Source: Pseudomonadota bacterium
GTDB lineage: Bacteria > Pseudomonadota > Gammaproteobacteria > Xanthomonadales > Rhodanobacteraceae
NCBI GenBank assembly: GCA_023388255.1
Contig: JAEWGO010000007.1
Coordinates: forward strand, 1 to 64,000
Direction: 5' to 3'
Length of the DNA stretch: 64,000 nucleotides
The notes below the pieces were generated by a model. It saw only the letters and a program-made list of their open reading frames with translations, searched no databases and was not told the origin of the DNA. Each line of letters begins with the position of its first letter. Positions within the stretch are counted from its first letter, which is position 1. A program made the position numbers and the translations under genes. This document shows positions 16,823 through 25,723 of this stretch, one piece after another.

Positions 16823-19735
16823 TTACTGACAGACGTCGACCTTGACGTTGTCGATATGGAAACCGTTCGGAGTCGATGCGGCGGTGTTGGAATCGCTGAC
16901 TGCGCGGAAGCGCACCTGCACCGCCTGGCCTTCGAAGCCATCCAGGTCGACGACCGCGTGGGTCGGCGTCGAGGTCGGTGCATGGCACCACGAAGCCGCG
17001 CCCGCGTTCGCTTCACCCGGCGAGGCAATGCCGTCGTACGGATCGGTCAGCATGCGGGTGCCGTCGAGGTAGTTGAACGAGCCGGCATCGCCCTTGGCAT
17101 CCAGCGTGGCGTTGTCCCAGCACGAACCCGGGCCGTTGTCCTCGAACTTGTGGAACGTATCGTAGGTGAGGAACACGGCCTGCGCCGTGGCCGGCACGTT
17201 CACCGTCGGCGTGATCAGGCCGCGATCGCTGGTCACCGTGTTGTTCGGAATCGACCAGACCTTGGTGGTGAGTCCGGTACCTGCCGTCGCGGTGTTCTGC
17301 GCCCATGCGGTGCCGCCGGTGCCGCTCAGAGTCCAACCGTTGACGCCGCTTTCCATGTCGTCCTGGAACAGCGTGGTGCGCGTCGTGCCAGCCGGGCACT
17401 CGCCCGGAATGCCGGTCGTGAACGTGAACGTGTCGGAGGTCGGGCCGTCGCCGCAATGGTTCTGCGGCGTCACGCGCCACCAGTACTGCGTGGTCGGGTT
17501 CAGCGCGACGTCGACTGTCCACGAGGTGGTCGGCACGATCTTGCTTGCGACGATCGTGCCGAAGCCGGCATCGCTGGCGACTTCGACCTTGTAGGTCAGC
17601 GCATCCGTTGCCGGTGCCGGAATCGGCGGCAACGCGCTGCCGTCGAAGCCGTCGCCGAAGATGCGGTCGTTGCCGGCCGGCAACGGACCCCAGGTGAGCA
17701 GCGGATGGTTCTTGGTGCCGGTGGCGGTGTCGATCGGCGCGACCAGCTGCACCGATGCCGACTGCGCAGCGGAGAGGCCGAGTTCCAGCGCGAGGCTGCG
17801 CGTGTCGGCGCCGCTGCTGCCGGTGACGGTGAAGCTGTATTCACCGGAGGGCAGGGCATGGCCGCCGAGCAGGGTCAATGTGCTGCTGCCGGCGCCGGTG
17901 ACGGTGGCTGGGCTGAATTGCGCGGTCGCGCCAGCGGGCAGTCCGCTTTCGGCCAACGTGACCGTTCCGTTGAATCCGTTCAGCACGCCGATGCGCAGGT
18001 TGTAGCTCGGGTCGGTCGTCTGCGTCGCGCCGCACATCTCGAGGCGCTGCGGGGAGGTCGCAACGACGGCGTAGTTCGGCGAACCGCAGTTGTCGAACTT
18101 GAACGAACACACGCGCGTGCGCCACGAGGAGGACGCGGTCGTCGCGTAGTACTCGCTGGTGAAATAGAACGTGCACTGGTCGACCGGATCGACGCTCATC
18201 GATGAATAGTCGCCCCAGCGGTTGCTGCTGCTGGTCTGCGAGCCGTTGGCCACGGTGTCCGTGCAGTTCTGCTCGTCGCGCAGCGTTCCCTTCGGATCAT
18301 CGAGCGTACGGCCGTTGATCTCGATCTGCGGGTGCATCGTCGAATCGGACTTCGAGTAGCCGACGCCGATGTTGGCGCTGCCGTCGATGGCGATGCCGCC
18401 CATCCAGCGATTGGTCGAGTCGGGTGCAAAGGTGCCCTGGTCCACGATCGTCTTCGTCAGGCCGGTCGGCGTTGCCGGCACGGTACCGCCGTTGTCGAGG
18501 TTGAAGTGCACCCAGTTGATCGAGCCCTGCTGCACATCCCCCTGCACAACATGGTTGACGACCAGCGACATGCGTGTCGGCGCATCGGCCGGGAACACGC
18601 GCGCGTTGGCGCGGTACATGATGTGCGTGCCGAACGAGTTCAGGCCATTCGCGGTGCCCTGCTGCGGGACGTTGTCGAAGTAGGGCACGAACGGCTGGCC
18701 GGCGACACGGATCGGGCTGGCCTTCGGCGTGATCGTGGTGCTTGCCGGCGTGGTCCAGTTGATGCACATGTCCCAGAACAGGTAATCGCTGGTGTCGCCG
18801 TCGTAGTGCACGAACGACGGGCAGGCATTCGCGGGCGCGTTCAGCGTGCCCATGATGTTGACCGGCTCGACGCCGTAGGCGTCATAGCCCGGGAAGCGGA
18901 TCATCTTCGCGGTGGCGCCGGTGAGCATCTTGTCGCGTTCGAATGCGATCAGCGCGGCGCCCTGGAATGCGCTGGCGCTGTTGAATTCGTGCGTGGTCAG
19001 CAGGTAGGCGTCCTGGCCGGTGCTGTCATCGGTCCACACCGACATGTGCGGATAGTCGCCGAACAGCGGGAAGTTGAACTCGTAGCGGTTGTACGTGCCG
19101 AACGGATCGGACGTGGTCGATACCGCGACGCACTGCGCATATGGCGACGAGGTCACGAACTGGCTCATGACCCAGCGCTGCGCGCGTGGATCCCACAGCG
19201 CGATCGGATCGCCCGAGTTGGTCGTTTCGCATTTGCCGCCGAAGCCGGTGAAGAACGAGCTGCCGGGCTTGGGCGACGGCGTCAACGGATCCGGCACGCC
19301 GGTGGTCTTGTTGAACGCCTGCCAGGAGGAGTTGACCCACTGGATGTAGTGCTGGTCGCTGACGTCGCCGTTGGTGTCCGGCGGCAGACAGCCGCAACCG
19401 GACGTGGTCGAGCTGATGCCGTCGAACGAACCGAGGACGGCCGGCGCCGGCGTATTGATGCTGTGGCGCTGGATGCCGGAATAGTCCGGCACGAACTTGC
19501 TGGTCCGATTGATCGGCTTCAGCAGTATGTTGGGAATCAGATACGGCTCTTCTTCCGTCCCCATCGGCGCTTGCGGCGGCAGGTTGCGGAGGATGTCGCG
19601 CATCGGTGCCGACACGTCGTGTCGGGTTGCAGTGACGACATTGGGTGCGGCATTGGCGGCCTCGGCCACCGTACTGCCCAACCCCAGCAAGGCGACCGCA
19701 CCCAATGCGGCCGGCAGGTAACGCGATAAAGCCAT
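16823..19735 (-). CDS. Large secreted multidomain protein with internal GFD motif
   Basis: 970 residues. The signal peptide (MALSRYLPAALGAVALLGLG...AEA) precedes a ~570-residue region with Cys pairs and GCGCLPPDTNGDVSDQHYIQWVNSSW, a type found in secreted proteins of unknown function. An Ig-like region follows (VTLAESGLPAGATAQFSP), then RIFGDGFDG (17642-17662), a fibronectin-III-like domain (YKVEVASDAGF ... TTQYWWRVTPQN) and a C-terminal jelly-roll-like domain ending HIDNVKVDVCQ. The IFGDGFD string resembles the tag at the C-terminus of other proteins here but is internal, as if the tail domains were added after it. GGGGAG lies eight bases before the start at 19735. No catalytic motif was recognised. 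Confidence 0.8.
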   Translation of the reverse strand: MALSRYLPAALGAVALLGLGSTVAEAANAAPNVVTATRHDVSAPMRDILRNLPPQAPMGTEEEPYLIPNILLKPINRTSKFVPDYSGIQRHSINTPAPAVLGSFDGISSTTSGCGCLPPDTNGDVSDQHYIQWVNSSWQAFNKTTGVPDPLTPSPKPGSSFFTGFGGKCETTNSGDPIALWDPRAQRWVMSQFVTSSPYAQCVAVSTTSDPFGTYNRYEFNFPLFGDYPHMSVWTDDSTGQDAYLLTTHEFNSASAFQGAALIAFERDKMLTGATAKMIRFPGYDAYGVEPVNIMGTLNAPANACPSFVHYDGDTSDYLFWDMCINWTTPASTTITPKASPIRVAGQPFVPYFDNVPQQGTANGLNSFGTHIMYRANARVFPADAPTRMSLVVNHVVQGDVQQGSINWVHFNLDNGGTVPATPTGLTKTIVDQGTFAPDSTNRWMGGIAIDGSANIGVGYSKSDSTMHPQIEINGRTLDDPKGTLRDEQNCTDTVANGSQTSSSNRWGDYSSMSVDPVDQCTFYFTSEYYATTASSSWRTRVCSFKFDNCGSPNYAVVATSPQRLEMCGATQTTDPSYNLRIGVLNGFNGTVTLAESGLPAGATAQFSPATVTGAGSSTLTLLGGHALPSGEYSFTVTGSSGADTRSLALELGLSAAQSASVQLVAPIDTATGTKNHPLLTWGPLPAGNDRIFGDGFDGSALPPIPAPATDALTYKVEVASDAGFGTIVASKIVPTTSWTVDVALNPTTQYWWRVTPQNHCGDGPTSDTFTFTTGIPGECPAGTTRTTLFQDDMESGVNGWTLSGTGGTAWAQNTATAGTGLTTKVWSIPNNTVTSDRGLITPTVNVPATAQAVFLTYDTFHKFEDNGPGSCWDNATLDAKGDAGSFNYLDGTRMLTDPYDGIASPGEANAGAASWCHAPTSTPTHAVVDLDGFEGQAVQVRFRAVSDSNTAASTPNGFHIDNVKVDVCQ

Positions 19736-19832
19736 GATGACGACTCCCCGGAAGTGCATCCCGCGTGGCGGGACAACGGCGTCTTGGTTCTTCGATCAGC
19801 GTGCGGCCGTGACACCGCCATCGAATGTGCGA

Positions 19833-20873
19833 TCAGCCGGTTCCATCCTTCCGCGCCTTCGAGCCGGCATCGAGTCGGTCCAGGCGGCGCAGATGATCGC
19901 TGAGGAATTTGCGGGTTTTTTCCGGCAGTTTCGGATCGGCCAGCGCTTGCTGGATGGTCGATCGTTCCATCGCCGGCGATTCCCGCCGCAACATCAAACT
20001 CGCCCGTTCTGCCAGCAACGGGGTTTCGCCGCTCACCCAGCGTTTGAGTGTTTCGGAGGGAACCCTGACCGCGTGCTTGTCGAGCACTTCTAGTGCCAGC
20101 AGGACCAATCCTGATGGGTCGGAAGCATCAGGAGTGTATCCGTCCACAGGCGTAGTTGCCACTATCCCCAAGGCGACCTCCTGCCACCAGTCGCCGAAGT
20201 CGACCGGGCGCGTCGCCGCTGCCAGCAGCAGGGTCGAGCGAACGTTCGCCGGCGTATCGGCGGCGCGCGTCACCCGCTCGACCACGGCGCTGTTCTCGCG
20301 CACGCGTTCGCGGATCTCGCGGTCCTGCGCGACCTCGCCGGCGGCCAGCGTCTGCAGGGCAGGGTCCGAGCCGGCCAGCGCTTGCATCAGCAGCTCGAAG
20401 AACCGCCGTGATTCGCGTCCGTGCTCACTGCGCCCGGCCTTCAGCAGGGCGCGTGTTTCGGGCGTGTCGCGGAACAACGCCGGTTCCAGACCGATGCTGG
20501 CCAACAGCACCGGGCCATCCGGGTCGAGGATCGTTTTGGTCGGGCTGTGCGGATCGCTGCGTGAGGTCGCGTAGCCGAAGATGTAGCGCTCGCCGCGTTT
20601 GACCGTGTCGAGGGTGGCCTTTGGTGCGCGCACGTCGATCTGTTCCGGAGGGCGGCCCTTGCCGCCGAGAACGTCCTTGCGCTGGAACACCAGCCGTCCG
20701 CTCGGATTGATGTCGAGCAGCGGGCCTGCGACGAGCTGGTTCTCGGGTTGGTACAGCAGTTCCAGCGGCGGCTCGATCGGTCCGGCAAGCGTTGCGATGG
20801 GGCATGCCGCGACAGAGAGGATCGTGGCGGTCAGGCAAGCGCGCGCGGCGCGCACGTAAGGGAGGATGGGCAT
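19833..20873 (-). CDS. Exported protein of unknown function
   Basis: 346 residues with an N-terminal signal peptide (CLTATILSVAACPIATLAG). After residue 130 the protein is mainly helical and charged, with HEAT-like leucine spacing (SETLKRWVSGETPLLAERASLMLRRE). The N-terminal third is more beta-like (LVAGPLLDINPSGRLVFQRKDVLGG). No family was recognised. It is 97 bases upstream of the 970-residue secreted protein gene on the same strand, so the two may be co-expressed. No good ribosome-binding site is seen before the only plausible ATG. Confidence 0.65.
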   Translation of the reverse strand: MPILPYVRAARACLTATILSVAACPIATLAGPIEPPLELLYQPENQLVAGPLLDINPSGRLVFQRKDVLGGKGRPPEQIDVRAPKATLDTVKRGERYIFGYATSRSDPHSPTKTILDPDGPVLLASIGLEPALFRDTPETRALLKAGRSEHGRESRRFFELLMQALAGSDPALQTLAAGEVAQDREIRERVRENSAVVERVTRAADTPANVRSTLLLAAATRPVDFGDWWQEVALGIVATTPVDGYTPDASDPSGLVLLALEVLDKHAVRVPSETLKRWVSGETPLLAERASLMLRRESPAMERSTIQQALADPKLPEKTRKFLSDHLRRLDRLDAGSKARKDGTG

Positions 20874-21015
20874 TGGGGAGTCCAGCTCGGTGCAGCGATG
20901 GAGTTCCGACGCGCCAACGGGCGGATGCCGGGCAGGTAGCTAGGCTACTTCAGCCGGACGGGCACCGGAAGTCGAGCGGCCATGCGGTCGAACAAATCCG
21001 ATGCCGCAGAACAAA

Positions 21016-21040
21016 AAAGGGCCGCATGATGCGGCCCTTT
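21016..21040 (-). terminator. Intrinsic terminator of metK
   Basis: A perfect 11-bp stem (AAAGGGCCGCA/TGCGGCCCTTT) with a three-base loop, followed on the reverse strand by a T-run. It begins 23 bases after the metK stop codon. Confidence 0.88.
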
Positions 21041-21063
21041 CCCGATTCAACCTGGAAGGTCGA

Positions 21064-22263
21064 CTACTTGATGCCGGCAGCCTTGCGCAGCTCGGCTGCC
21101 TTGTCGGTCTTTTCCCACGAGAACGTGGTGAACTTCTCGCCGTTGGCGAGCTTCACTTCCTGCGGGGCGCGGCCGAAGTGACCGTAGCTCGCGGTCGACT
21201 GGTACATCGGATGCACGAGGTCGAGCATCTTGAGGATGCCGTACGGACGCAGGTCGAAATGTGCACGGATCAGCTTCTCGATCTTGTGGTCCTCGATCTT
21301 GCCGGTTCCGAACGTCGTAACCGAGATCGAGGTCGGATGCGCCACGCCGATCGCGTAGCTGACCTGGACTTCGCAACGGTCGGCGATGCCGGCCGCGACG
21401 ATGTTCTTGGCGACATAACGCGCCGCATACGCCGCGGAACGGTCGACCTTGGACGGATCCTTGCCCGAGAACGCGCCGCCACCGTGGCGGGCCCAGCCGC
21501 CGTAGGTGTCGACGATGATCTTGCGGCCCGTCAGGCCGCAATCGCCGACCGGGCCGCCGATCACGAACTTGCCGGTCGGATTGATGTGGAACTTGGTGCC
21601 CTTGTGGATCCACTTCTTCGGCAACACCGGATCGATGATGTGCGTGCGCACGGCTTCGATCAGGTCCTTCTGCTTCACCGACGGATCATGCTGGGTCGAC
21701 AGCACCACCGCGTCGATCGCGGTTGCTTTGCCGTTTTCGTAGCGCAGCGTGACCTGGCTCTTGGCATCCGGGCGCAGCCACGACAGTGGCGAATTCTTCT
21801 TCTTGCGCACCTTGGCCTGCTGCTCGACGAGTCGATGCGACAGGTGGATCGCCGCCGGCATGTAGCTGTCGGTTTCGTTGGTCGCGTAGCCGAACATCAG
21901 GCCCTGGTCGCCCGCGCCCTGGTCTTCCGGGTTCTTGCGGTCGACGCCCTGGTTGATGTCCGGCGACTGCTTGCCGATCAGGTTCAGCACGCCGCAGGTG
22001 GCGCCGTCGAAACCGACTTCGGACGAGTTGTAGCCGATGTCGAGGATGACCTTGCGCGTAAGCGCTTCGAGGTCGATCCATGCACTGGTGGTGACTTCGC
22101 CGGCGACGATCGCGACGCCGGTCTTGACCATCGTTTCGCAGGCCACGCGCGCGCGCTTGTCCTGCGCGAGGATCGCGTCGAGGACGGCGTCGGAGATCTG
22201 GTCGGCGACTTTGTCCGGATGGCCTTCGGAGACCGATTCGGAGGTGAAGAGGTAGCTGCTCAT
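21064..22263 (-). CDS. metK: S-adenosylmethionine synthetase
   Basis: Cytoplasmic enzyme making SAM from methionine and ATP. The 399 residues carry the family signatures: SEGHPDKVADQISDAVLD near the start, the GAGDQGLMFGYA hexapeptide region, and GGGAFSGKDPSKVDRSAAYAARY. Length and C-terminus are normal for a proteobacterial MetK. The start MSSYLFTSESV is the conserved one; the frame extends 21 codons further but without similarity. GAAGGA lies upstream as the ribosome-binding site. The leader shows no SAM-riboswitch signature. Together with ahcY it covers two steps of the methyl cycle in this window. Confidence 0.97.
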   Translation of the reverse strand: MSSYLFTSESVSEGHPDKVADQISDAVLDAILAQDKRARVACETMVKTGVAIVAGEVTTSAWIDLEALTRKVILDIGYNSSEVGFDGATCGVLNLIGKQSPDINQGVDRKNPEDQGAGDQGLMFGYATNETDSYMPAAIHLSHRLVEQQAKVRKKKNSPLSWLRPDAKSQVTLRYENGKATAIDAVVLSTQHDPSVKQKDLIEAVRTHIIDPVLPKKWIHKGTKFHINPTGKFVIGGPVGDCGLTGRKIIVDTYGGWARHGGGAFSGKDPSKVDRSAAYAARYVAKNIVAAGIADRCEVQVSYAIGVAHPTSISVTTFGTGKIEDHKIEKLIRAHFDLRPYGILKMLDLVHPMYQSTASYGHFGRAPQEVKLANGEKFTTFSWEKTDKAAELRKAAGIK

Positions 22264-22273
22264 CGCGGCAAAT

Positions 22274-22289
22274 ATCCTTCTATACGGAT
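22274..22289. promoter_or_regulatory. Imperfect palindrome overlapping the metK ribosome-binding site
   Basis: ATCCGTATAGAAGGAT (reverse-strand reading) is symmetrical at 12 of 16 positions, lies 11 bases upstream of the metK start and covers its AAGGA. It could be an operator for a methionine/SAH-responsive repressor or chance symmetry around the ribosome-binding site. No regulator gene is adjacent. Confidence 0.25.
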
Positions 22290-22398
22290 GTATGGATAAA
22301 TCAAGGTCGCGCATCATACACGGCACGGGTTTCGATTGCAGTACGGCGGCTGAATGCCGATATTACCGATTCATTCGGGCCGGGAGCCCGGACAGTTT

Positions 22399-22791
22399 CT
22401 ATTGCCCAGGCCCCCAGGTATTGAGGTGTGGACCGAACTCGGCGCGCTGCTGGCGCACGATGCAGAAACGGTGTCCGGTTGGCGCTTCCATCACCCACCA
22501 CCGTTCGCGTGTGAACGCGATGCGCTTGGCGCCGAGCGCTTCGAGTCGCTGCGCCTCCGCTTCGAGGTCGTCGGTCTCGATGTCGAGATGCACGCGCGAT
22601 GCGTGCTCGACTTTCTGCAGCAGAATGATCGGCTCGTCCGCGGCCGTTTCGAGTTCGGCGTACTTGCCATCGCCGTCCTGGTCGACGCTCGCGATCTTCT
22701 TGCCCAGCGCCCGGCTCCAGAATTGCGCGGCGGGCGCCAAGTCATCGACCTTGCAGTCGATGACCAGCGTGCAGAGGCGGCTATGGTGCAT
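22399..22791 (-). CDS. VOC (glyoxalase-like) family protein
   Basis: 130 residues, one glyoxalase/bleomycin-resistance-like fold. Visible are the opening strand MHHSRLCTLVIDCKVDDLAPAAQFWSRALG, the LLQKVEHASRVHLDIETDDLEAEAQRLEALG segment and the closing WVMEAPTGHRFCIV. This pattern fits the small Glyoxalase_6-type subgroup, whose members mostly have no assigned reaction. The start at 22791 is the first methionine of the fold. It lies 75 bases downstream of the E2 gene on the same strand and could be read through from that operon. Confidence 0.8.
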   Translation of the reverse strand: MHHSRLCTLVIDCKVDDLAPAAQFWSRALGKKIASVDQDGDGKYAELETAADEPIILLQKVEHASRVHLDIETDDLEAEAQRLEALGAKRIAFTRERWWVMEAPTGHRFCIVRQQRAEFGPHLNTWGPGQ

Positions 22792-22866
22792 GGCTGTGGA
22801 GGCGATCCATGAGACGTGGGATGCAGTGCATGAGCGTTCTCGTCTCACATCTCACGTCACCCTGCA

Positions 22867-24285
22867 TCACTGCGCCTTGGCCAGATCGTCGAGCATCGCC
22901 TTGAGGAAACGAGCCGCCTCGCCACCGGTCGCGGCGCGATGGTCGAACGTCAGCGACAACGGGATCACGCGATGCGATTCGAAGCCGCCCATCACCGGCG
23001 TCATCTGGTGGCGTCCCTTGCCGGCCGCGATGATCGCGACGCACGGAGGCACCACCACCGGTGTTGCATAGCGGCCGGCGAACACACCGAAGTTCGACAG
23101 CGAGATGGTGTAGCCGGTCAGTTCCGATGGCGGGATCGAGCGCGACTCCACTTCGCTGCGAAGGCGGTTGACTGCCGCGCGCACGCCGGCCGCGTCGAGC
23201 TTGTCGGCATTGCGCAGCGCAGGCACGAACAGGCCATCGTCGGTGTCGACCGCGATGCCGATGTCGACGTGCGGATGCAAGGTGCGCGTCAGGTTGTCGC
23301 CGTCGAACCACGCGTTCAGCGCCGGCACCGCCTTGCATGCGCGCACGATCGAGCGGACGAGGCGGCCGGTGATGTCGTTGCCGGGCAGCCAGGCGTGGAT
23401 GTCGGCATCGTCGCTCAAGGTGGTCGGCACGACCGCAGCATGCGCAGCCGCCATCACGCGCGCCATGTTGCGGCGCACGCCTTTGAGTTGTTCCGGCTGG
23501 CCGCTCGCGCTGACGCTCGGTGGCGTCGTGCGCATCGGCTTGCCGGCAGCCGATAGCGCCGTGCGGGACGCGGCAAATGTCGGTTCCGGCGACTTCGCGC
23601 CGGCATCCGACGGCTGGACACGCACAGGATGCTGCGTCGCTGCTGTCGTGTCGGCGCCGATCTTTGCCGTGCCTGCGGCAGCGGCGGACTTCACGTCCTG
23701 CAACGTCACCACGCCACCTGCGCCGCTGGGATTCACGCGCGCCAGATCGACAGCGAGCTTCTTCGCCAGTGCGCGCACGGCCGGTACCGCCTTGACGCCG
23801 CCGACGCTCATCGCCTGTTCCGCATGCACGCGGTCGCTCGACTGCATCGCGCCGACCACGGTGCCCTCGTCGGCGCGTCCGGCATTGTCGTTGGTGACGA
23901 CTTCGCCGCCCTCGTCCGAGGCGACCACACCTTTGTGGTCGGGCGCCTCGCTGCCGACGCTCCTGCTCAGTGGCGCGGCGGCTTTCGGGGGTGCGTGATG
24001 ATGCCCGGTCGATTCGGCTTCCGCGCGCTGCGGCGCGTTCGGATCGATCTCGAACTCGGCCAGCGCGGCGCCGGTCACGATGATGTCGCCATCGCCGCCG
24101 TGGACCTTGACCAACTTGCCCGAGAATGGCGATGGCACCTCAACCACGGCTTTCGCGGTTTCCATCGAAACCAGCGGCTCGTCGAGCTTCACGGTGCCGC
24201 CTTCCTTGACCAGCCATTCGACGATCGTCGCGTCGGGCAGGCCTTCGCCGAGGTCGGGGAGATGGAATGTCTTGATGTCGGCCAT
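22867..24285 (-). CDS. 2-oxoacid dehydrogenase E2 (dihydrolipoyl acyltransferase)
   Basis: 472 residues. The lipoyl domain (1-80) has the lipoylated lysine at K45 in METAKAVVEV. A long Ala/Pro/Thr-rich linker follows, then a peripheral-subunit-binding domain (about 170-205, VPAVRALAKKLAVDLARVNPSGAGGVVTLQDV) and the catalytic domain. The active-site motif reads FDHRAATGGEAARF, so histidine is present but the usual Asp of HxxxDG is Thr. It transfers the acyl group made by E1 to CoA. It closes the operon begun by E1 alpha. The complex could be for branched-chain 2-oxoacids or pyruvate; the sequence alone does not decide, and no E3 gene is here. Confidence 0.9.
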   Translation of the reverse strand: MADIKTFHLPDLGEGLPDATIVEWLVKEGGTVKLDEPLVSMETAKAVVEVPSPFSGKLVKVHGGDGDIIVTGAALAEFEIDPNAPQRAEAESTGHHHAPPKAAAPLSRSVGSEAPDHKGVVASDEGGEVVTNDNAGRADEGTVVGAMQSSDRVHAEQAMSVGGVKAVPAVRALAKKLAVDLARVNPSGAGGVVTLQDVKSAAAAGTAKIGADTTAATQHPVRVQPSDAGAKSPEPTFAASRTALSAAGKPMRTTPPSVSASGQPEQLKGVRRNMARVMAAAHAAVVPTTLSDDADIHAWLPGNDITGRLVRSIVRACKAVPALNAWFDGDNLTRTLHPHVDIGIAVDTDDGLFVPALRNADKLDAAGVRAAVNRLRSEVESRSIPPSELTGYTISLSNFGVFAGRYATPVVVPPCVAIIAAGKGRHQMTPVMGGFESHRVIPLSLTFDHRAATGGEAARFLKAMLDDLAKAQ

Positions 24286-24323
24286 GAGAGGACTCGTCGT
24301 TGCGGGCGCGGTCGCGACCCGGA

Positions 24324-24683
24324 TCAATGGATATGCAGCGCGATCAACGCCAGCACCGCCGGCAGCGCCTGCACGTACAGGATTTTGCGGCTGACCGTCC
24401 AGCCGCCGTACAGGCCGGCGACGATCACGCAGGAGAGGAAGAACAGCTTGAAATGGAATCCGATGGCGCCGCCTTCGGCGAGTCCGACGGCGAGCCCGGC
24501 AGCGAGAAAGCCGTTGTACAGCCCCTGGTTCGCGGCGAGCGCTTTCGATGCAGCCGAGAATTCCGGCTTCAATCCGAACGTCTTGCGTCCGACCGGCGTG
24601 TCCCACAGGAACATTTCGAGCGCGAGGAAATACACATGCAGCAGCGCGACCATGCCGATGAGGACGTTCGTGACGACGTTCAT
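24324..24683 (-). CDS. DUF1304 family membrane protein
   Basis: 119 residues with four predicted membrane helices (near 2-25, 50-70, 78-93 and 104-119). Family markers are ALEMFLWDTPVGRKTFGL, ANQGLYNGFLAAGL and the Y/W-GG segment LYGGWTVSRK. DUF1304 proteins are small inner-membrane proteins of unknown function. The gene is inserted, on the same strand and with short gaps, between the E1 beta and E2 genes, so it is probably co-transcribed with the dehydrogenase complex. Any link to the complex is inference. Confidence 0.85.
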   Translation of the reverse strand: MNVVTNVLIGMVALLHVYFLALEMFLWDTPVGRKTFGLKPEFSAASKALAANQGLYNGFLAAGLAVGLAEGGAIGFHFKLFFLSCVIVAGLYGGWTVSRKILYVQALPAVLALIALHIH

Positions 24684-24706
24684 GTCGAAACTCTCTCCGC
24701 GCAAAC

Positions 24707-25687
24707 CTAGCTCGCCGCCAGCGTCCGCTTCGCGGCTGCGACGACCTTGTCCACGCTTGGCAGGTATTTCATCTCCAGCCGGTACAGCGGGATATGCGTG
24801 TCGTAACCGGTCACGCGTTCGACCGGCGCGAGCAGGTCGTACATCGCTTCCTCGGCAAGGCGCGCGGCGATCTCGGCGCCGAAACCGGCGGTACGCGGTG
24901 CCTCGTGCACGATCACGCAACGGCCGGTCTTCTTCACCGATTCGTGGATCGTGTCGAAGTCGAGCGGCGTCAAGGTCGCGACGTCGATGACTTCGGCGCT
25001 GATGCCCTGTTCGGCCAGCGCGTCGGCCGCTTCGAGCGTTTCCTTCACCTGCGCGCCCCAGCTCACCAGGGTCACGTCGCTGCCGTCGCGCAACACGAAG
25101 CAGACATCGAGCGGCAAGGCTTCGCCGTCGTCGGGCACTTCTTCCTTGTACTGGCGGTAGATGCGCTTTGGCTCGAAGAACATCACCGGATCGGGATCGC
25201 GGATCGCCGCCAGCAGCAATCCGTATGCGCGGCCCGGCGATGACGGCAGTACGACGCGCAGGCCCGGGATGTTCGTGAACAGGTGTTCGTTTGCCTCGGA
25301 ATGATGTTCCGGTGCGCGGATGCCACCGCCCCACGGCGCCCGCCACACGGCGGGACAGCTCATGCGACCGCGCGTGCGCGTTCTCAGGCGCGCGGCGTGG
25401 CAGGCGATGTGTTCCATCATCGGGTAGATGAAGCCTTCGAATTGCGCTTCTGCGACCGGTTTCATGCCTTGTGCGGCGAGGCCCACCGTGAGGCCGGCGA
25501 TGGTCGCTTCGTCGAGCGGCGTGTCGATCACGCGTTCGGCGCCGAAGATCTGCTGCAGGCCCTGCGTCGCGCGGAATACACCGCCGTTGACGCCGACGTC
25601 CTCGCCGAGCACGACTACGCTCGGGTCATGCTTCATTTCGTAGGCGAGCGCCTGCGTGACGGCTTCGATAAGGGTGATTTGTGCCAT
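24707..25687 (-). CDS. 2-oxoacid dehydrogenase E1 component, beta subunit
   Basis: 326 residues, the usual length of a separate E1 beta. Motifs include LGEDVGVNGGVFRATQGLQQ, VIDTPLDEATIAGLTVGLA, the EHHSEANEHLFTNIPGLRVV loop, and the C-terminal transketolase domain (GSDVTLVSWGAQVKETLEAA ... GYDTHIPL). With the alpha subunit it forms the thiamine-diphosphate heterotetramer that decarboxylates a 2-oxoacid and loads the lipoyl group of E2. It starts 36 bases downstream of the alpha gene. Similar pairs are annotated both as pyruvate and as branched-chain dehydrogenases in relatives. Confidence 0.92.
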   Translation of the reverse strand: MAQITLIEAVTQALAYEMKHDPSVVVLGEDVGVNGGVFRATQGLQQIFGAERVIDTPLDEATIAGLTVGLAAQGMKPVAEAQFEGFIYPMMEHIACHAARLRTRTRGRMSCPAVWRAPWGGGIRAPEHHSEANEHLFTNIPGLRVVLPSSPGRAYGLLLAAIRDPDPVMFFEPKRIYRQYKEEVPDDGEALPLDVCFVLRDGSDVTLVSWGAQVKETLEAADALAEQGISAEVIDVATLTPLDFDTIHESVKKTGRCVIVHEAPRTAGFGAEIAARLAEEAMYDLLAPVERVTGYDTHIPLYRLEMKYLPSVDKVVAAAKRTLAAS

Positions 25688-25723
25688 GGGAATTTGAGTT
25701 CGGATGCCGGTTCGGCGGAAAAA

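Noticed and set aside
22264..22400. SAM riboswitch before metK
   Set aside because: None of the conserved blocks of SAM riboswitch classes was found; only a weak palindrome at the ribosome-binding site.
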